DNA of 36,932 bases. Source: CAZPQV01 sp964588705 (GTDB lineage Bacteria; Bacteroidota; Bacteroidia; Flavobacteriales; Weeksellaceae). The notes beneath the pieces are model-generated. The model ran no database searches, was not told where the DNA came from, and saw nothing but the letters and a program-made list of their open reading frames with translations. The first letter of the stretch is position 1, and every line of letters starts with the position of its first letter. The position numbers and the translations under genes were made by a program. Shown in pieces: positions 7,660-15,026 of the stretch. The DNA lies in assembly GCA_964588705.1 (NCBI GenBank), contig CAZPQV010000018.1, forward strand, positions 1 to 36,932, written 5' to 3'.

Positions 7660-8130
7660 TTAAATTCCTTTTTTACCTGCCAAAATCATTTCAATCATCT
7701 TTACTTTTCGGTTCTCGCGGGTTTCCGGTTTTTTAGCTTCAATAATCCAGCGAATATATTCTTTTCTGTGCGTGTAACTCATCGCATCAAAAAGTTCTTT
7801 TGCTTTTTCATTTTTATTAAAAACTTCGGCAACGTCATCGGGTATTTCTACCACACGCTCTTCTTTATCTTCCCAAAGTTCTACGGAAAGGGTATCGCCA
7901 AATGTTTTTTTCAAATCTTTTCTTACCGCTTGAGTTAATCCAAGAACGTGGCAACCCTGTCCCATATTGGCGAGACTTCCACGGTATTCTGTCTTACCAT
8001 CAATAGTAGCTTTTATTTTCACCTGACCTTTCTTGCCAAAAAGCTCCTCGGTAGAAAAAGGAAACTCAACATAAGCAGCATTCATGTTTTTATGCTGAAT
8101 GATAGGCGCTTCAAATTTTATCTTTTCCAT
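7660..8130 (-). CDS. YdeI/OmpD-associated family protein with DUF1905 domain
   Basis: A 156-residue soluble protein. The first half (about 1-95) is a DUF1905 barrel, seen in KIKATIDGKTEYRGSLANMG and DTLSVELWEDKEERVVEIPDD. The second half carries the YdeI/OmpD-associated helical motif AMSYTHRKEYIRWIIEAKKPETRENR. Members of this group have been linked to bacteriocin tolerance, but the biochemical role is unknown, so I do not assign one. It is the first gene of a two-gene unit with the acetyltransferase. Its ATG is only about 30 bases from the suf terminator, which leaves little room for a separate promoter. Confidence 0.88.
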   Translation of the reverse strand: MEKIKFEAPIIQHKNMNAAYVEFPFSTEELFGKKGQVKIKATIDGKTEYRGSLANMGQGCHVLGLTQAVRKDLKKTFGDTLSVELWEDKEERVVEIPDDVAEVFNKNEKAKELFDAMSYTHRKEYIRWIIEAKKPETRENRKVKMIEMILAGKKGI

Positions 8131-8161
8131 ATCATATTTAATTCAATTAAAAGTAATAAAA

Positions 8162-8187
8162 AAACCACTGAAAATTTTCAGTGGTTT
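8162..8187 (-). terminator. Terminator of the suf operon
   Basis: A perfect 26-base palindrome (AAACCACTGAAAA joined to its complement) is followed on the minus strand by a T-rich run at 8153-8161. It closes the suf operon right after sufD. Confidence 0.9.
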
Positions 8188-9493
8188 AAAGTATTNNNNN
8201 NNNNNCTAGTTTCTCTGCCAGAAGCTTAGAGATTTTTAATTTAAGAGGTTCGATGTCAATGTTTTGCATAGCATCATTTGCGAAGGCGTACAGTAAAAGT
8301 GCCTGTGCTTCTTTCTCGGAGATTCCTCTTGCGCGAAGGTAGAACATGGCATCTTTATCCAACTGTCCAACGGTACAACCGTGCGAACATTTTACATCGT
8401 CAGCAAAGATTTCAAGCTGAGGTTTCGTATCGATGGTTGCGCCCTGATCCAACAAAATATTGTTGTTTTGCTGATAAGCGTTGGTTTTCTGGGCAATCTT
8501 GTCCACGAATACTTTTCCGTTGAAAACACCGTGTGATTTATCCTTATAAATCCCTTTGTAGTTTTGATAGCTTTCACAATTTGGTTCGTTGTGATGAACG
8601 GCGGTATGATGATCCACCAACTGTTCTTTTCCAATGATGGTAATTCCATTCATAAACGAATTGATATTCTCACCGTTTTGAATGAAATCCAGGTTATTTC
8701 TTACCAATTTTCCACCAAAAGAGAACGTGTTAACCGTCGTTAAACTGTCTTTTTCCTGTTTTGCAAAAGTGTGGTCGATAAGGTACGAAGTATCGTTATC
8801 GTTCTGAAGTTTGTGCCAGTCTGCTTTTGCATTTGGATAAGCAAAAATTTCTGTAACGGAATTGGTCAATACAAAAGTTTCATCGAAATTATGATGACTT
8901 TCAATCACCTCAACGTTGGCTCCTTCTTCCGCAATCAAAAGGTTTCTTGTATTGTAAAAAGTATTTTCTTCCTGATTCTGAGAGATATAGAAAACGTGAA
9001 TCGGTTTTTCAATCACAACATTTTTTGGAACTTTCAGAAAGAATCCGTTTTTGAAGTAAGCCAAGTTCAGATTGGTAAAAGCCAGATCTTGATTGGCAAT
9101 GGTATTGAAATATTTCGAGAACACTTCTTTGTATTTATCATCATTCAAAGCATTTTTGAATGACATGAATTCAGCATTCTCAATAGAAACTTTGGACAGT
9201 TCGGTATGAAGTTTTCCGTTGATGAACGTTACCCAGTCAAAATTTTCTTCGCCAAAATGAAGTTCATCCAGCTGCTCTTTCGTGATATTATGCTGCTCAT
9301 TTGGGAAGAAATTATAATCCTTTTCGGTAATTTCCCGAACGTTTGTGTATTTGTATTCCTCATCTTTTTTGGTAGGAAAACCCAATTGAAAAAATTTCTT
9401 CAGGGCTGCATTCCTTTGGCCATCTAAAAACCGGTGTTTTAGAGTTTCCAAAAAAGTGGAGTGATTATTTTGAACATTCTCCAGTAATGCCAT
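8186..9493 (-). CDS. sufD: Fe-S cluster assembly protein SufD
   Basis: SufD pairs with SufB in the SufBC2D scaffold on which Fe-S clusters are built in the cytoplasm. The reading gives about 430 residues, usual for the family, with the right-handed beta-helix core typical of SufB/SufD. Near the end VKCSHGCTVGQLD contains the conserved Cys-Ser-His segment with the functional histidine, followed by ARGISEKEAQALLLYAF, the C-terminal helical signature. The true C-terminus is unknown because of the gap at 8196-8205; the stop at 8186-8188 is only what results from reading through the ten N. It is the last visible gene of the suf operon, 72 bases after sufC. Confidence 0.92.
   Translation of the reverse strand: MALLENVQNNHSTFLETLKHRFLDGQRNAALKKFFQLGFPTKKDEEYKYTNVREITEKDYNFFPNEQHNITKEQLDELHFGEENFDWVTFINGKLHTELSKVSIENAEFMSFKNALNDDKYKEVFSKYFNTIANQDLAFTNLNLAYFKNGFFLKVPKNVVIEKPIHVFYISQNQEENTFYNTRNLLIAEEGANVEVIESHHNFDETFVLTNSVTEIFAYPNAKADWHKLQNDNDTSYLIDHTFAKQEKDSLTTVNTFSFGGKLVRNNLDFIQNGENINSFMNGITIIGKEQLVDHHTAVHHNEPNCESYQNYKGIYKDKSHGVFNGKVFVDKIAQKTNAYQQNNNILLDQGATIDTKPQLEIFADDVKCSHGCTVGQLDKDAMFYLRARGISEKEAQALLLYAFANDAMQNIDIEPLKLKISKLLAEKLXXXXIL
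8196..8205. other. Assembly gap (10 N) at the 3' end of sufD
   Basis: Ten N of nominal length between the last readable sufD codons (AEKL) and the terminator. The sufD stop codon must lie in or near it. Extra sequence of unknown length could be missing. Confidence 0.9.
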
Positions 9494-9565
9494 AATTTAT
9501 ATTTTTGATTTCGCCACTTTGTGGCTATGTTTATTAACCTGAAATATTAAACTTGAAACTCGGAA

Positions 9566-10309
9566 TTAGTTCAAAAGCCAGTCGTAGCCTTTTTCTTCCA
9601 GTTCCAGAGCCAGGTTTTTATCTCCGGTTTTGATGATTTTTCCGTCTGCAAGAACGTGAACGAAATCCGGTTCGATGTAATCTAAAAGTCTTTGGTAGTG
9701 CGTAATTAAAAGCACTGCGTTACCTTCGTTTTTAAACGAATTCACACCGTCGGCAACAATTCTTAATGCATCGATATCCAACCCTGAATCGGTTTCGTCT
9801 AGGATGGCCAATTTTGGATTCAGCATCAGCATTTGGAAAATTTCGTTTCTTTTCTTTTCACCACCGGAGAATCCATCGTTTAGCGAACGTCCTAGGAAAT
9901 CTTTTCTAATACTCAGCTTTTCAGAGTTTTCTCTTACCAAAGCCAGCAATTCTTTTGCAGGCATATCTTCAAGACCTTTTGCTTTTCTGGTTTCGTTGAT
10001 GGCTGCTTTAATGAAGTTAGTTACCGTAACCCCAGGAATTTCCACAGGATACTGGAACGACATGAAAACGCCTTTGTGTGCTCTTTCTTCCGGAGCATCT
10101 TCTACGATATCTTCGCCTTCGAAAAGGATTTCACCTTCCGTCACTTCGTAGTCTTCTCTTCCGGCAATCACAGAAGAAAGTGTAGATTTTCCGGCGCCGT
10201 TCGGTCCCATAATGGCGTGAACTTCACCCGGATTTATTTCAAGATTAATTCCTTTCAAAATCTCAATTCCGTCTTCGATTTGAGCGTGTAGATTATTTAT
10301 TTTTAACAT
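9566..10309 (-). CDS. sufC: Fe-S cluster assembly ATPase SufC
   Basis: A 247-residue ABC-type ATPase that powers the SufBC2D scaffold; it has no membrane part. Walker A GPNGAGKST is at residues 35-43, the signature SGGEKKR at 148-154, and Walker B LAILDETDSGLD at 167-178, where the Asp-Glu-Thr-Asp-Ser-Gly pattern is typical of SufC. A switch histidine follows in LLITHYQRLL. Start and length match the family. It lies between sufB and sufD with spacers of 86 and 72 bases, longer than elsewhere in this operon; the spacers contain related short motifs. Confidence 0.97.
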   Translation of the reverse strand: MLKINNLHAQIEDGIEILKGINLEINPGEVHAIMGPNGAGKSTLSSVIAGREDYEVTEGEILFEGEDIVEDAPEERAHKGVFMSFQYPVEIPGVTVTNFIKAAINETRKAKGLEDMPAKELLALVRENSEKLSIRKDFLGRSLNDGFSGGEKKRNEIFQMLMLNPKLAILDETDSGLDIDALRIVADGVNSFKNEGNAVLLITHYQRLLDYIEPDFVHVLADGKIIKTGDKNLALELEEKGYDWLLN

Positions 10310-10395
10310 TTTTAGTATGTTTCAGATTTCAAGTTTCAGGTTTAGATTCCTTCCACTTGTAAATTATAGTTTATTTATTTTTTGATTTAAATATT

Positions 10396-11844
10396 TTAAC
10401 CAACAGATCCTTCCAGTGAAATCTCCAGCAGTTTCTGGGCTTCAATGGCAAATTCCATTGGTAATTTATTTAATACTTCTTTTCCGAATCCGTTTACAAT
10501 CAGCGCGATTGCTTTTTCGGTGTCAATTCCTCTTTGGTTGCAATAGAAAATCTGGTCTTCACCAATTTTTGAAGTGGTGGCTTCGTGTTCCAGTTGCGCG
10601 CTTGGATCTTTTATTTCAATATAAGGGAAAGTGTGTGCACCACATTCGTTACCCATTAATAAGGAGTCGCACTGTGAGAAGTTTCTCGCACCTTTTGCAG
10701 TTGGCATTACTTTCACCAAACCTCGGTAAGAATTATTTGATTTTCCTGCTGAAATCCCTTTTGAAATAATGGTCGATTTTGTATTTTTTCCAATATGAAT
10801 CATCTTCGTTCCGGTATCGGCGTACTGATGATTGTTGGTAACCGCGATGGAGTAGAACTCGCCGATGGAATTGTCGCCTTTCAAAATACAACTTGGATAT
10901 TTCCAGGTTACTGCAGATCCGGTTTCAACCTGTGTCCATGAGATTTTTGCGTTTCTTTCGCACATTCCTCTTTTGGTAACGAAGTTGTAAACACCGCCTT
11001 TTCCTTCCTCATCTCCAGGGAACCAGTTCTGAACAGTGGAATATTTAATTTCAGCGCCCTCCATTGCAATCAACTCTACTACAGCGGCGTGCAGTTGGTT
11101 TTCGTCCCTCGCAGGAGCGGTACAGCCTTCAAGATAAGAAACGTAGCTTCCTTCATCTGCAACAACCAGTGTTCTTTCGAACTGTCCTGTTCCTGCCTGA
11201 TTGATTCTGAAATACGTAGAAAGCTCCATCGGACATCTCACACCTTTTGGAATATAGCAGAAAGATCCATCGGAAAATACCGCCGAATTTAAAGCTGCAT
11301 AGAAATTATCGCCTCTCGGAACAACGGTACCGATATATTTTCTCACCAAATCAGGATGTGTCTTGATGGCTTCTGACATCGACATGAAGATGATACCTTT
11401 CTCCTTCAAGGTTTCCTGGAAAGTGGTTTTCACTGAAACTGAGTCCATTACAATATCTACCGCAACTCCTGCCAGACGTTTTTGTTCCTCGATGTTGATT
11501 CCGAGTTTTTCAAATGTCTTCAAAAGTTCCGGATCTACTTCATCCAGACTTGCCAGTTCAGGTTTCTTTTTGGGTGCGGCATAATAACGGATTGCTTGGA
11601 AATCAGGCTTTTCGTAAGTAACGTTTGCCCAATCCGGTTCTACCATTTTTTGCCATACTCTGAAGGATTCCAGTCTCCATTCCGTCATCCATTCCGGTTC
11701 TTCCTTCTTTTCGGAAATCATTCGGATGATATCTTCATTCAGACCTGTCGGAAATTCCTCGTACTCGATGTCGGTGTAAAAACCGGCTTCGTATTCTTTG
11801 GTTTTCAGATCTTCGCGCAGATCATCTTCTGTATATTTTGCCAT
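10396..11844 (-). CDS. sufB: Fe-S cluster assembly protein SufB
   Basis: A 482-residue scaffold protein that receives sulfur and holds the nascent Fe-S cluster in SufBC2D. The N-terminal FPTGLNEDIIRMISEKKEEP, the central IPKGVRCPMELSTYFRIN and the C-terminal beta-helix NFSQCDSLLMGNECGAHTFP are all characteristic. The Cys in NFSQCDS corresponds to the cysteine proposed for cluster assembly in E. coli SufB. KIGEDQIFYCNQRGI is the family's C-terminal signature. The ATG follows the sufA stop by two bases, consistent with translational coupling. Confidence 0.97.
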   Translation of the reverse strand: MAKYTEDDLREDLKTKEYEAGFYTDIEYEEFPTGLNEDIIRMISEKKEEPEWMTEWRLESFRVWQKMVEPDWANVTYEKPDFQAIRYYAAPKKKPELASLDEVDPELLKTFEKLGINIEEQKRLAGVAVDIVMDSVSVKTTFQETLKEKGIIFMSMSEAIKTHPDLVRKYIGTVVPRGDNFYAALNSAVFSDGSFCYIPKGVRCPMELSTYFRINQAGTGQFERTLVVADEGSYVSYLEGCTAPARDENQLHAAVVELIAMEGAEIKYSTVQNWFPGDEEGKGGVYNFVTKRGMCERNAKISWTQVETGSAVTWKYPSCILKGDNSIGEFYSIAVTNNHQYADTGTKMIHIGKNTKSTIISKGISAGKSNNSYRGLVKVMPTAKGARNFSQCDSLLMGNECGAHTFPYIEIKDPSAQLEHEATTSKIGEDQIFYCNQRGIDTEKAIALIVNGFGKEVLNKLPMEFAIEAQKLLEISLEGSVG

Positions 11845-11846
11845 AA

Positions 11847-12176
11847 TTATAAACTAAACGATTCTCCACAACCGCAGGTTCTGTTTGCGTTGGGGTTATT
11901 AAATACAAACCCTTTCCCATTTAAACCTCCTGAATATTCCAAAACAGTTCCTGCAAGGTAAAGGATCGATTTCTTGTCAATCAGAATTTTGATGCCATTG
12001 TCTTCAAAAACCTGATCAGTATCTTCTTTTTTATTATCAAACTTCAAAACGTATTCAAGCCCTGAGCATCCACCGCTTTTCACACCCACACGAATGAAGT
12101 CGGTTTCTGCATTGAAGCCGTCTTCAGTCATTAGCTGAATTGCCTTTTGTTTTGCCTGATCACTTACTTTAATCAT
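11847..12176 (-). CDS. sufA: A-type Fe-S cluster carrier (SufA/IscA/HesB family)
   Basis: A 109-residue carrier that passes assembled clusters to target proteins. The three ligand cysteines are present: Cys37 in KSGGCSGLEY and Cys101 and Cys103 in RTCGCGESF near the C-terminus. I place the start at the ATG at 12176, giving MIKVSDQAKQ, because an upstream TTG (12209) lies on top of the promoter -7 box and could not be transcribed. It is the first gene of the suf operon. SufA, IscA and ErpA differ little in sequence, so the name follows from the neighbours. Confidence 0.92.
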   Translation of the reverse strand: MIKVSDQAKQKAIQLMTEDGFNAETDFIRVGVKSGGCSGLEYVLKFDNKKEDTDQVFEDNGIKILIDKKSILYLAGTVLEYSGGLNGKGFVFNNPNANRTCGCGESFSL

Positions 12177-12206
12177 CTTATTCTTATTTAGAATGATTTT
12201 AGATTG

Positions 12207-12238
12207 CAAATCTACGAACTATTAAATTGAATATCAAA
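12207..12238 (-). promoter_or_regulatory. Promoter of the suf operon
   Basis: On the minus strand TTTG (12235-12238), 20 bases and TAGATTTG (12207-12214) followed by C match the full Bacteroidota consensus. The leader before the sufA ATG would be about 25 bases. I see no recognisable Fur or IscR operator. Confidence 0.8.
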
Positions 12239-12362
12239 TTTGTGTTTTCTTTTTAACTATAATTGTTATTGATAAAGAGAAATATCGGTTTTTGTATCTC
12301 AAATTTTCATAATTTTAACTTCAGTAAAACTAAACTATCTAACTTACAGTTAATAAACAGTT

Positions 12363-13199
12363 ATGAAGAAAATTTTGACGCTTTTAGTTCTTGGGTTTTC
12401 ATTAATGTCCTTTTCACAAACAAGATTCATCTATCAGGTTACCATGAAACCAAACTCTGCGGATAAATCAGATGTGAAAACTGAAAATGCCTATCTTGAT
12501 ATCTCACAGAATAAATCCGTTTTTGTAGCGGAAAACCGTGTGAAAAGAGACTCGTTATTTACGAGAATGCGAACTACTCAATCGTTCGACCGTACGCAGA
12601 TGCAAAATTTAAGGTCAAATATTCAGTATACTGTTGAGAAAGATGCTGCAGAACAGACTGTTACTTTTAAAGAAAGAATAGGGAGAGATTTATATACGTA
12701 TGTGGAAGACCGCCCAATGAACTGGAAAATTATTAACGAAACCACTAAAATTGGGGATTACAAAGCGCAGAAAGCAGAAACAGATTTCGGTGGCCGAAAA
12801 TGGATTGCGTGGTTTACAACCGATCTGCCATTTCAGGATGGGCCATATAAATTTTCTGGACTTCCGGGATTAATCGTCAAAGTTGAAGATGCTGATGGAG
12901 ATTACAGCTTCGATTTAAAAGAAAATAAAAAACTCGCTGAGATGACGACCTTGGATGAAAGAGGCAACACCATAAAAGTGAAAAGACCGGCTTTTGAAAA
13001 GCAAATGGAAAAATTCAGAAAAGATCCAATGTCGTTTTTCAATATGAATATCGGTGCACCGCCGCCACCTCCGGGTTCAGGTTCAGGAAGAGGGATGGGA
13101 ATGAGGTTTCAGCAGGATCCACAGAGAATGAAAGAAATGGAAGCCCGAATAAAGGAGGAGATTAAGAATAATGATAACACCATAGAACTGATTAAATAA
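12363..13199 (+). CDS. GLPGLI family secreted protein
   Basis: A 278-residue protein with a clear signal peptide (residues 1-19, ending MSFSQ). The family signature FSGLPGLIVKVEDADGDYSF has GLPGLI at about residues 166-171, preceded by KWIAWFTTDLPFQDGPYKF. The family is restricted to Bacteroidota and its function is unknown; export to the periplasm or outer membrane is inferred. Near the C-terminus a Pro/Gly-rich stretch (IGAPPPPPGSGSGRGMGM) precedes the final DNTIELIK, which resembles the normal family end, so the gene looks complete. It is a single gene with a perfect terminator right after it and no clear promoter consensus. Confidence 0.9.
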   Translation: MKKILTLLVLGFSLMSFSQTRFIYQVTMKPNSADKSDVKTENAYLDISQNKSVFVAENRVKRDSLFTRMRTTQSFDRTQMQNLRSNIQYTVEKDAAEQTVTFKERIGRDLYTYVEDRPMNWKIINETTKIGDYKAQKAETDFGGRKWIAWFTTDLPFQDGPYKFSGLPGLIVKVEDADGDYSFDLKENKKLAEMTTLDERGNTIKVKRPAFEKQMEKFRKDPMSFFNMNIGAPPPPPGSGSGRGMGMRFQQDPQRMKEMEARIKEEIKNNDNTIELIK

Positions 13200-13200
13200 A

Positions 13201-13226
13201 AAAAACCTGTCGAAAGACAGGTTTTT
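13201..13226. terminator. Bidirectional terminator between the GLPGLI gene and rplY
   Basis: A perfect 11-base-pair stem (AAAAACCTGTC/GACAGGTTTTT) with a GAAA loop lies between two convergent genes. T or A runs on both sides allow it to work in both directions. Confidence 0.93.
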
Positions 13227-13247
13227 ATGTTTAGAAAAACTAATTGC

Positions 13248-13892
13248 TTATTCAGCAGATTCAGCTGCAGGAGCGTCTCCTTCTGCTGCCGGTGCTTCAC
13301 CTTCTGCAGTTTCTTCTTCATCTTCATCAGCGCCTCCGCCTTTCATTGCAGTTCTAGACATCTTCACAGCAGCAACTACTGCGTTGTCCGGATGCATGAA
13401 TGAGAATCCGTCAGCTTTGATATCTCCAACATAGAATTTGTTTCCAATTCTTAATGGAGTTACATCTACTACGATTTCGTCAGGAAGGTTTGAAGGGATT
13501 GCTTTGATTTTCAGTTTTCTGAAAGACTGTCTCAAAACACCACCTGCAACAACACCTCTTGCACGACCTGTAATTCTTACAGGAACTTCCATGATAACCG
13601 GTTTGTCATCAGAAAGTTGATAGAAGTCAACATGAAGGATTTTGTCAGTAATCGGGTGGAACTGGATGTCCTGAAGAACCGCTGGAATAGTTTGTCCGTC
13701 AACTACAAGTTCTACTGTGTGTGCTTCCGGAGTGTAAACCAGGTTCTTGAACGATTTCTCTTCAGTAGAGAAGTTCACAGGCTCGTTTCCACCGTAAACA
13801 ACACAAGGAACTAGCTCAGCATCACGTAAAGCTTTTGTAGACTTTTTGCCCACGCTTTCTCTTTTTGTACCTTGAATTGTGATAGATTTCAT
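13248..13892 (-). CDS. rplY: 50S ribosomal protein L25/general stress protein Ctc
   Basis: A 214-residue 5S-rRNA-binding protein of the large ribosomal subunit, of the long CTC type. The N-terminal L25 domain (about 1-90) includes KRESVGKKSTKALRDAELVPCVVYGG. The C-terminal TL5/CTC domain follows to about 185 and ends in an acidic, Ala-rich tail. The tail (ADEDEEETAEGEAPAAEGD and on) is low-complexity and common in Bacteroidota. It follows prs on the same strand, a common arrangement, but has its own promoter box at 13919-13926, and a terminator lies between the two genes. Confidence 0.95.
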   Translation of the reverse strand: MKSITIQGTKRESVGKKSTKALRDAELVPCVVYGGNEPVNFSTEEKSFKNLVYTPEAHTVELVVDGQTIPAVLQDIQFHPITDKILHVDFYQLSDDKPVIMEVPVRITGRARGVVAGGVLRQSFRKLKIKAIPSNLPDEIVVDVTPLRIGNKFYVGDIKADGFSFMHPDNAVVAAVKMSRTAMKGGGADEDEEETAEGEAPAAEGDAPAAESAE

Positions 13893-13918
13893 TATAAAAT
13901 ATTTATTTTTTGAGGGTG

Positions 13919-13926
13919 CAAATATA
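13919..13926 (-). promoter_or_regulatory. -7 promoter box of rplY
   Basis: On the minus strand TATATTTG followed by C matches TAnnTTTG, 26 bases before the ATG. No clear TTTG is present at -33. Confidence 0.6.
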
Positions 13927-13946
13927 TGAATATTTTTAAAAAATAA

Positions 13947-13975
13947 AAAATCCTTCTGAAAAAGAAGGACTTAAA
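13947..13975 (-). terminator. Terminator of prs
   Basis: The stem TCCTTCT/AGAAGGA (13951-13957 and 13963-13969) with loop GAAAA has a T-rich run below it on the minus strand. It lies just after the prs stop. Confidence 0.85.
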
Positions 13976-13994
13976 TATTTTATGCGAATTTATT

Positions 13995-14933
13995 TTAAAT
14001 AATAAACTTGTCGCTGATGGATTTATGTTCGTGAACCATCTTCATAACATCAGCAAAAAGCTCTGCACAGGAAAGTACTTTTATTTTGGATGAAAGTTCA
14101 GTTTTCACCGGTATGGTATCTGTTACAATCACTTCCAGAAGCTGAGAGTTTTCGATATTCTCATAGGCTTTACCTGAAAGAACAGGGTGTGTTGCCATTG
14201 CTCTTACCGATTTTGCTCCGTTTTTAATAAGGATGTCTGCAGCTTTGCAAAGCGTTCCTGCGGTATCAATCATATCGTCGATAAGGATTACGTTTTTGTC
14301 TTTTACGTCACCAATAAGGAACATTTCTTCAACAACATTAGCTTTTTTTCTTTCCTTGTAAGCAATTACCACTTCAGCACCTAAATGACTGGCGTAGTTT
14401 TTTGCTCTTTTTGCACCTCCCATATCCGGAGAAGCAATGGTAAGATTATCAAGCTTTAAAGATTGGATATAATCAATAAAAATTGTGGAGGCATAAAGGT
14501 GGTCTACCGGAATTTCGAAGAATCCCTGAATCTGATCTGCATGCAAATCCATTGTCATAATTCTGGTTGCACCCGCTGCTGTAAGAAGATTAGCTACTAA
14601 TTTTGCACCGATTGGAGCTCTTGGCTTATCTTTTCTGTCCTGTCTCGCTAAACCGTAATATGGGATTACAACGGTGATGCTTTTTGCAGAAGCTCTTTTT
14701 GCAGCATCCATCATCAGAAGAAGTTCAAGAAGGTTGTCTGCCGGTGGAAATGTAGAACCGATTAAGAAAACTCTTCCTCCTCTTACAGACTGGTCTAAAA
14801 CCGGCTCGAATTCACCGTCGCTGAAATCCTGAAAATTGATTTTTCCCATTTCATGACCGTAGTGTTTTGCGATTTTTTCTGCTAAGACTTTACTGGTTCT
14901 TGTAGAGAATAAATAACTTGCTTGCTCCGCCAT
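13995..14933 (-). CDS. prs: Ribose-phosphate pyrophosphokinase
   Basis: This enzyme makes PRPP from ribose 5-phosphate and ATP, feeding purine, pyrimidine, histidine, tryptophan and NAD synthesis. The 312-residue length is standard. The ribose-5-phosphate/PRPP-binding loop reads ILIDDMIDTAGTLCKAA, the regulatory flexible loop reads YKERKKANVVEEM, and the divalent-metal site falls in TMDLHADQIQGFF. It is transcribed from its own promoter box (14957-14964) and ended by its own hairpin. PRPP is also the substrate of apt at 35750-36286 in this window. Confidence 0.97.
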   Translation of the reverse strand: MAEQASYLFSTRTSKVLAEKIAKHYGHEMGKINFQDFSDGEFEPVLDQSVRGGRVFLIGSTFPPADNLLELLLMMDAAKRASAKSITVVIPYYGLARQDRKDKPRAPIGAKLVANLLTAAGATRIMTMDLHADQIQGFFEIPVDHLYASTIFIDYIQSLKLDNLTIASPDMGGAKRAKNYASHLGAEVVIAYKERKKANVVEEMFLIGDVKDKNVILIDDMIDTAGTLCKAADILIKNGAKSVRAMATHPVLSGKAYENIENSQLLEVIVTDTIPVKTELSSKIKVLSCAELFADVMKMVHEHKSISDKFII

Positions 14934-14956
14934 TTTTACTTAAGATTTATTTCATG

Positions 14957-14964
14957 CAAATTTA
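14957..14964 (-). promoter_or_regulatory. -7 promoter box of prs
   Basis: On the minus strand TAAATTTG followed by C matches TAnnTTTG, 23 bases before the ATG at 14933. The -33 region overlaps the upstream gene's terminator hairpin. Confidence 0.65.
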
Positions 14965-14973
14965 ATAAAAATA

Positions 14974-14999
14974 AAACCACTTGAAAGCTCAAGTGGTTT
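14974..14999 (-). terminator. Terminator of the SGNH-hydrolase gene
   Basis: A perfect 11-base-pair stem (AAACCACTTGA/TCAAGTGGTTT) with loop AAGC and an AT-rich flank. It ends the 15027-16550 gene and lies directly upstream of the prs -7 box. Confidence 0.93.
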
Positions 15000-15026
15000 A
15001 TATAATTAGATTTTTTTAAATCCTTA

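Noticed and set aside
12177..12209. TTG start for sufA giving 11 extra residues
   Set aside because: The TTG lies in the -7 promoter box, and the ATG at 12176 gives the usual family N-terminus.
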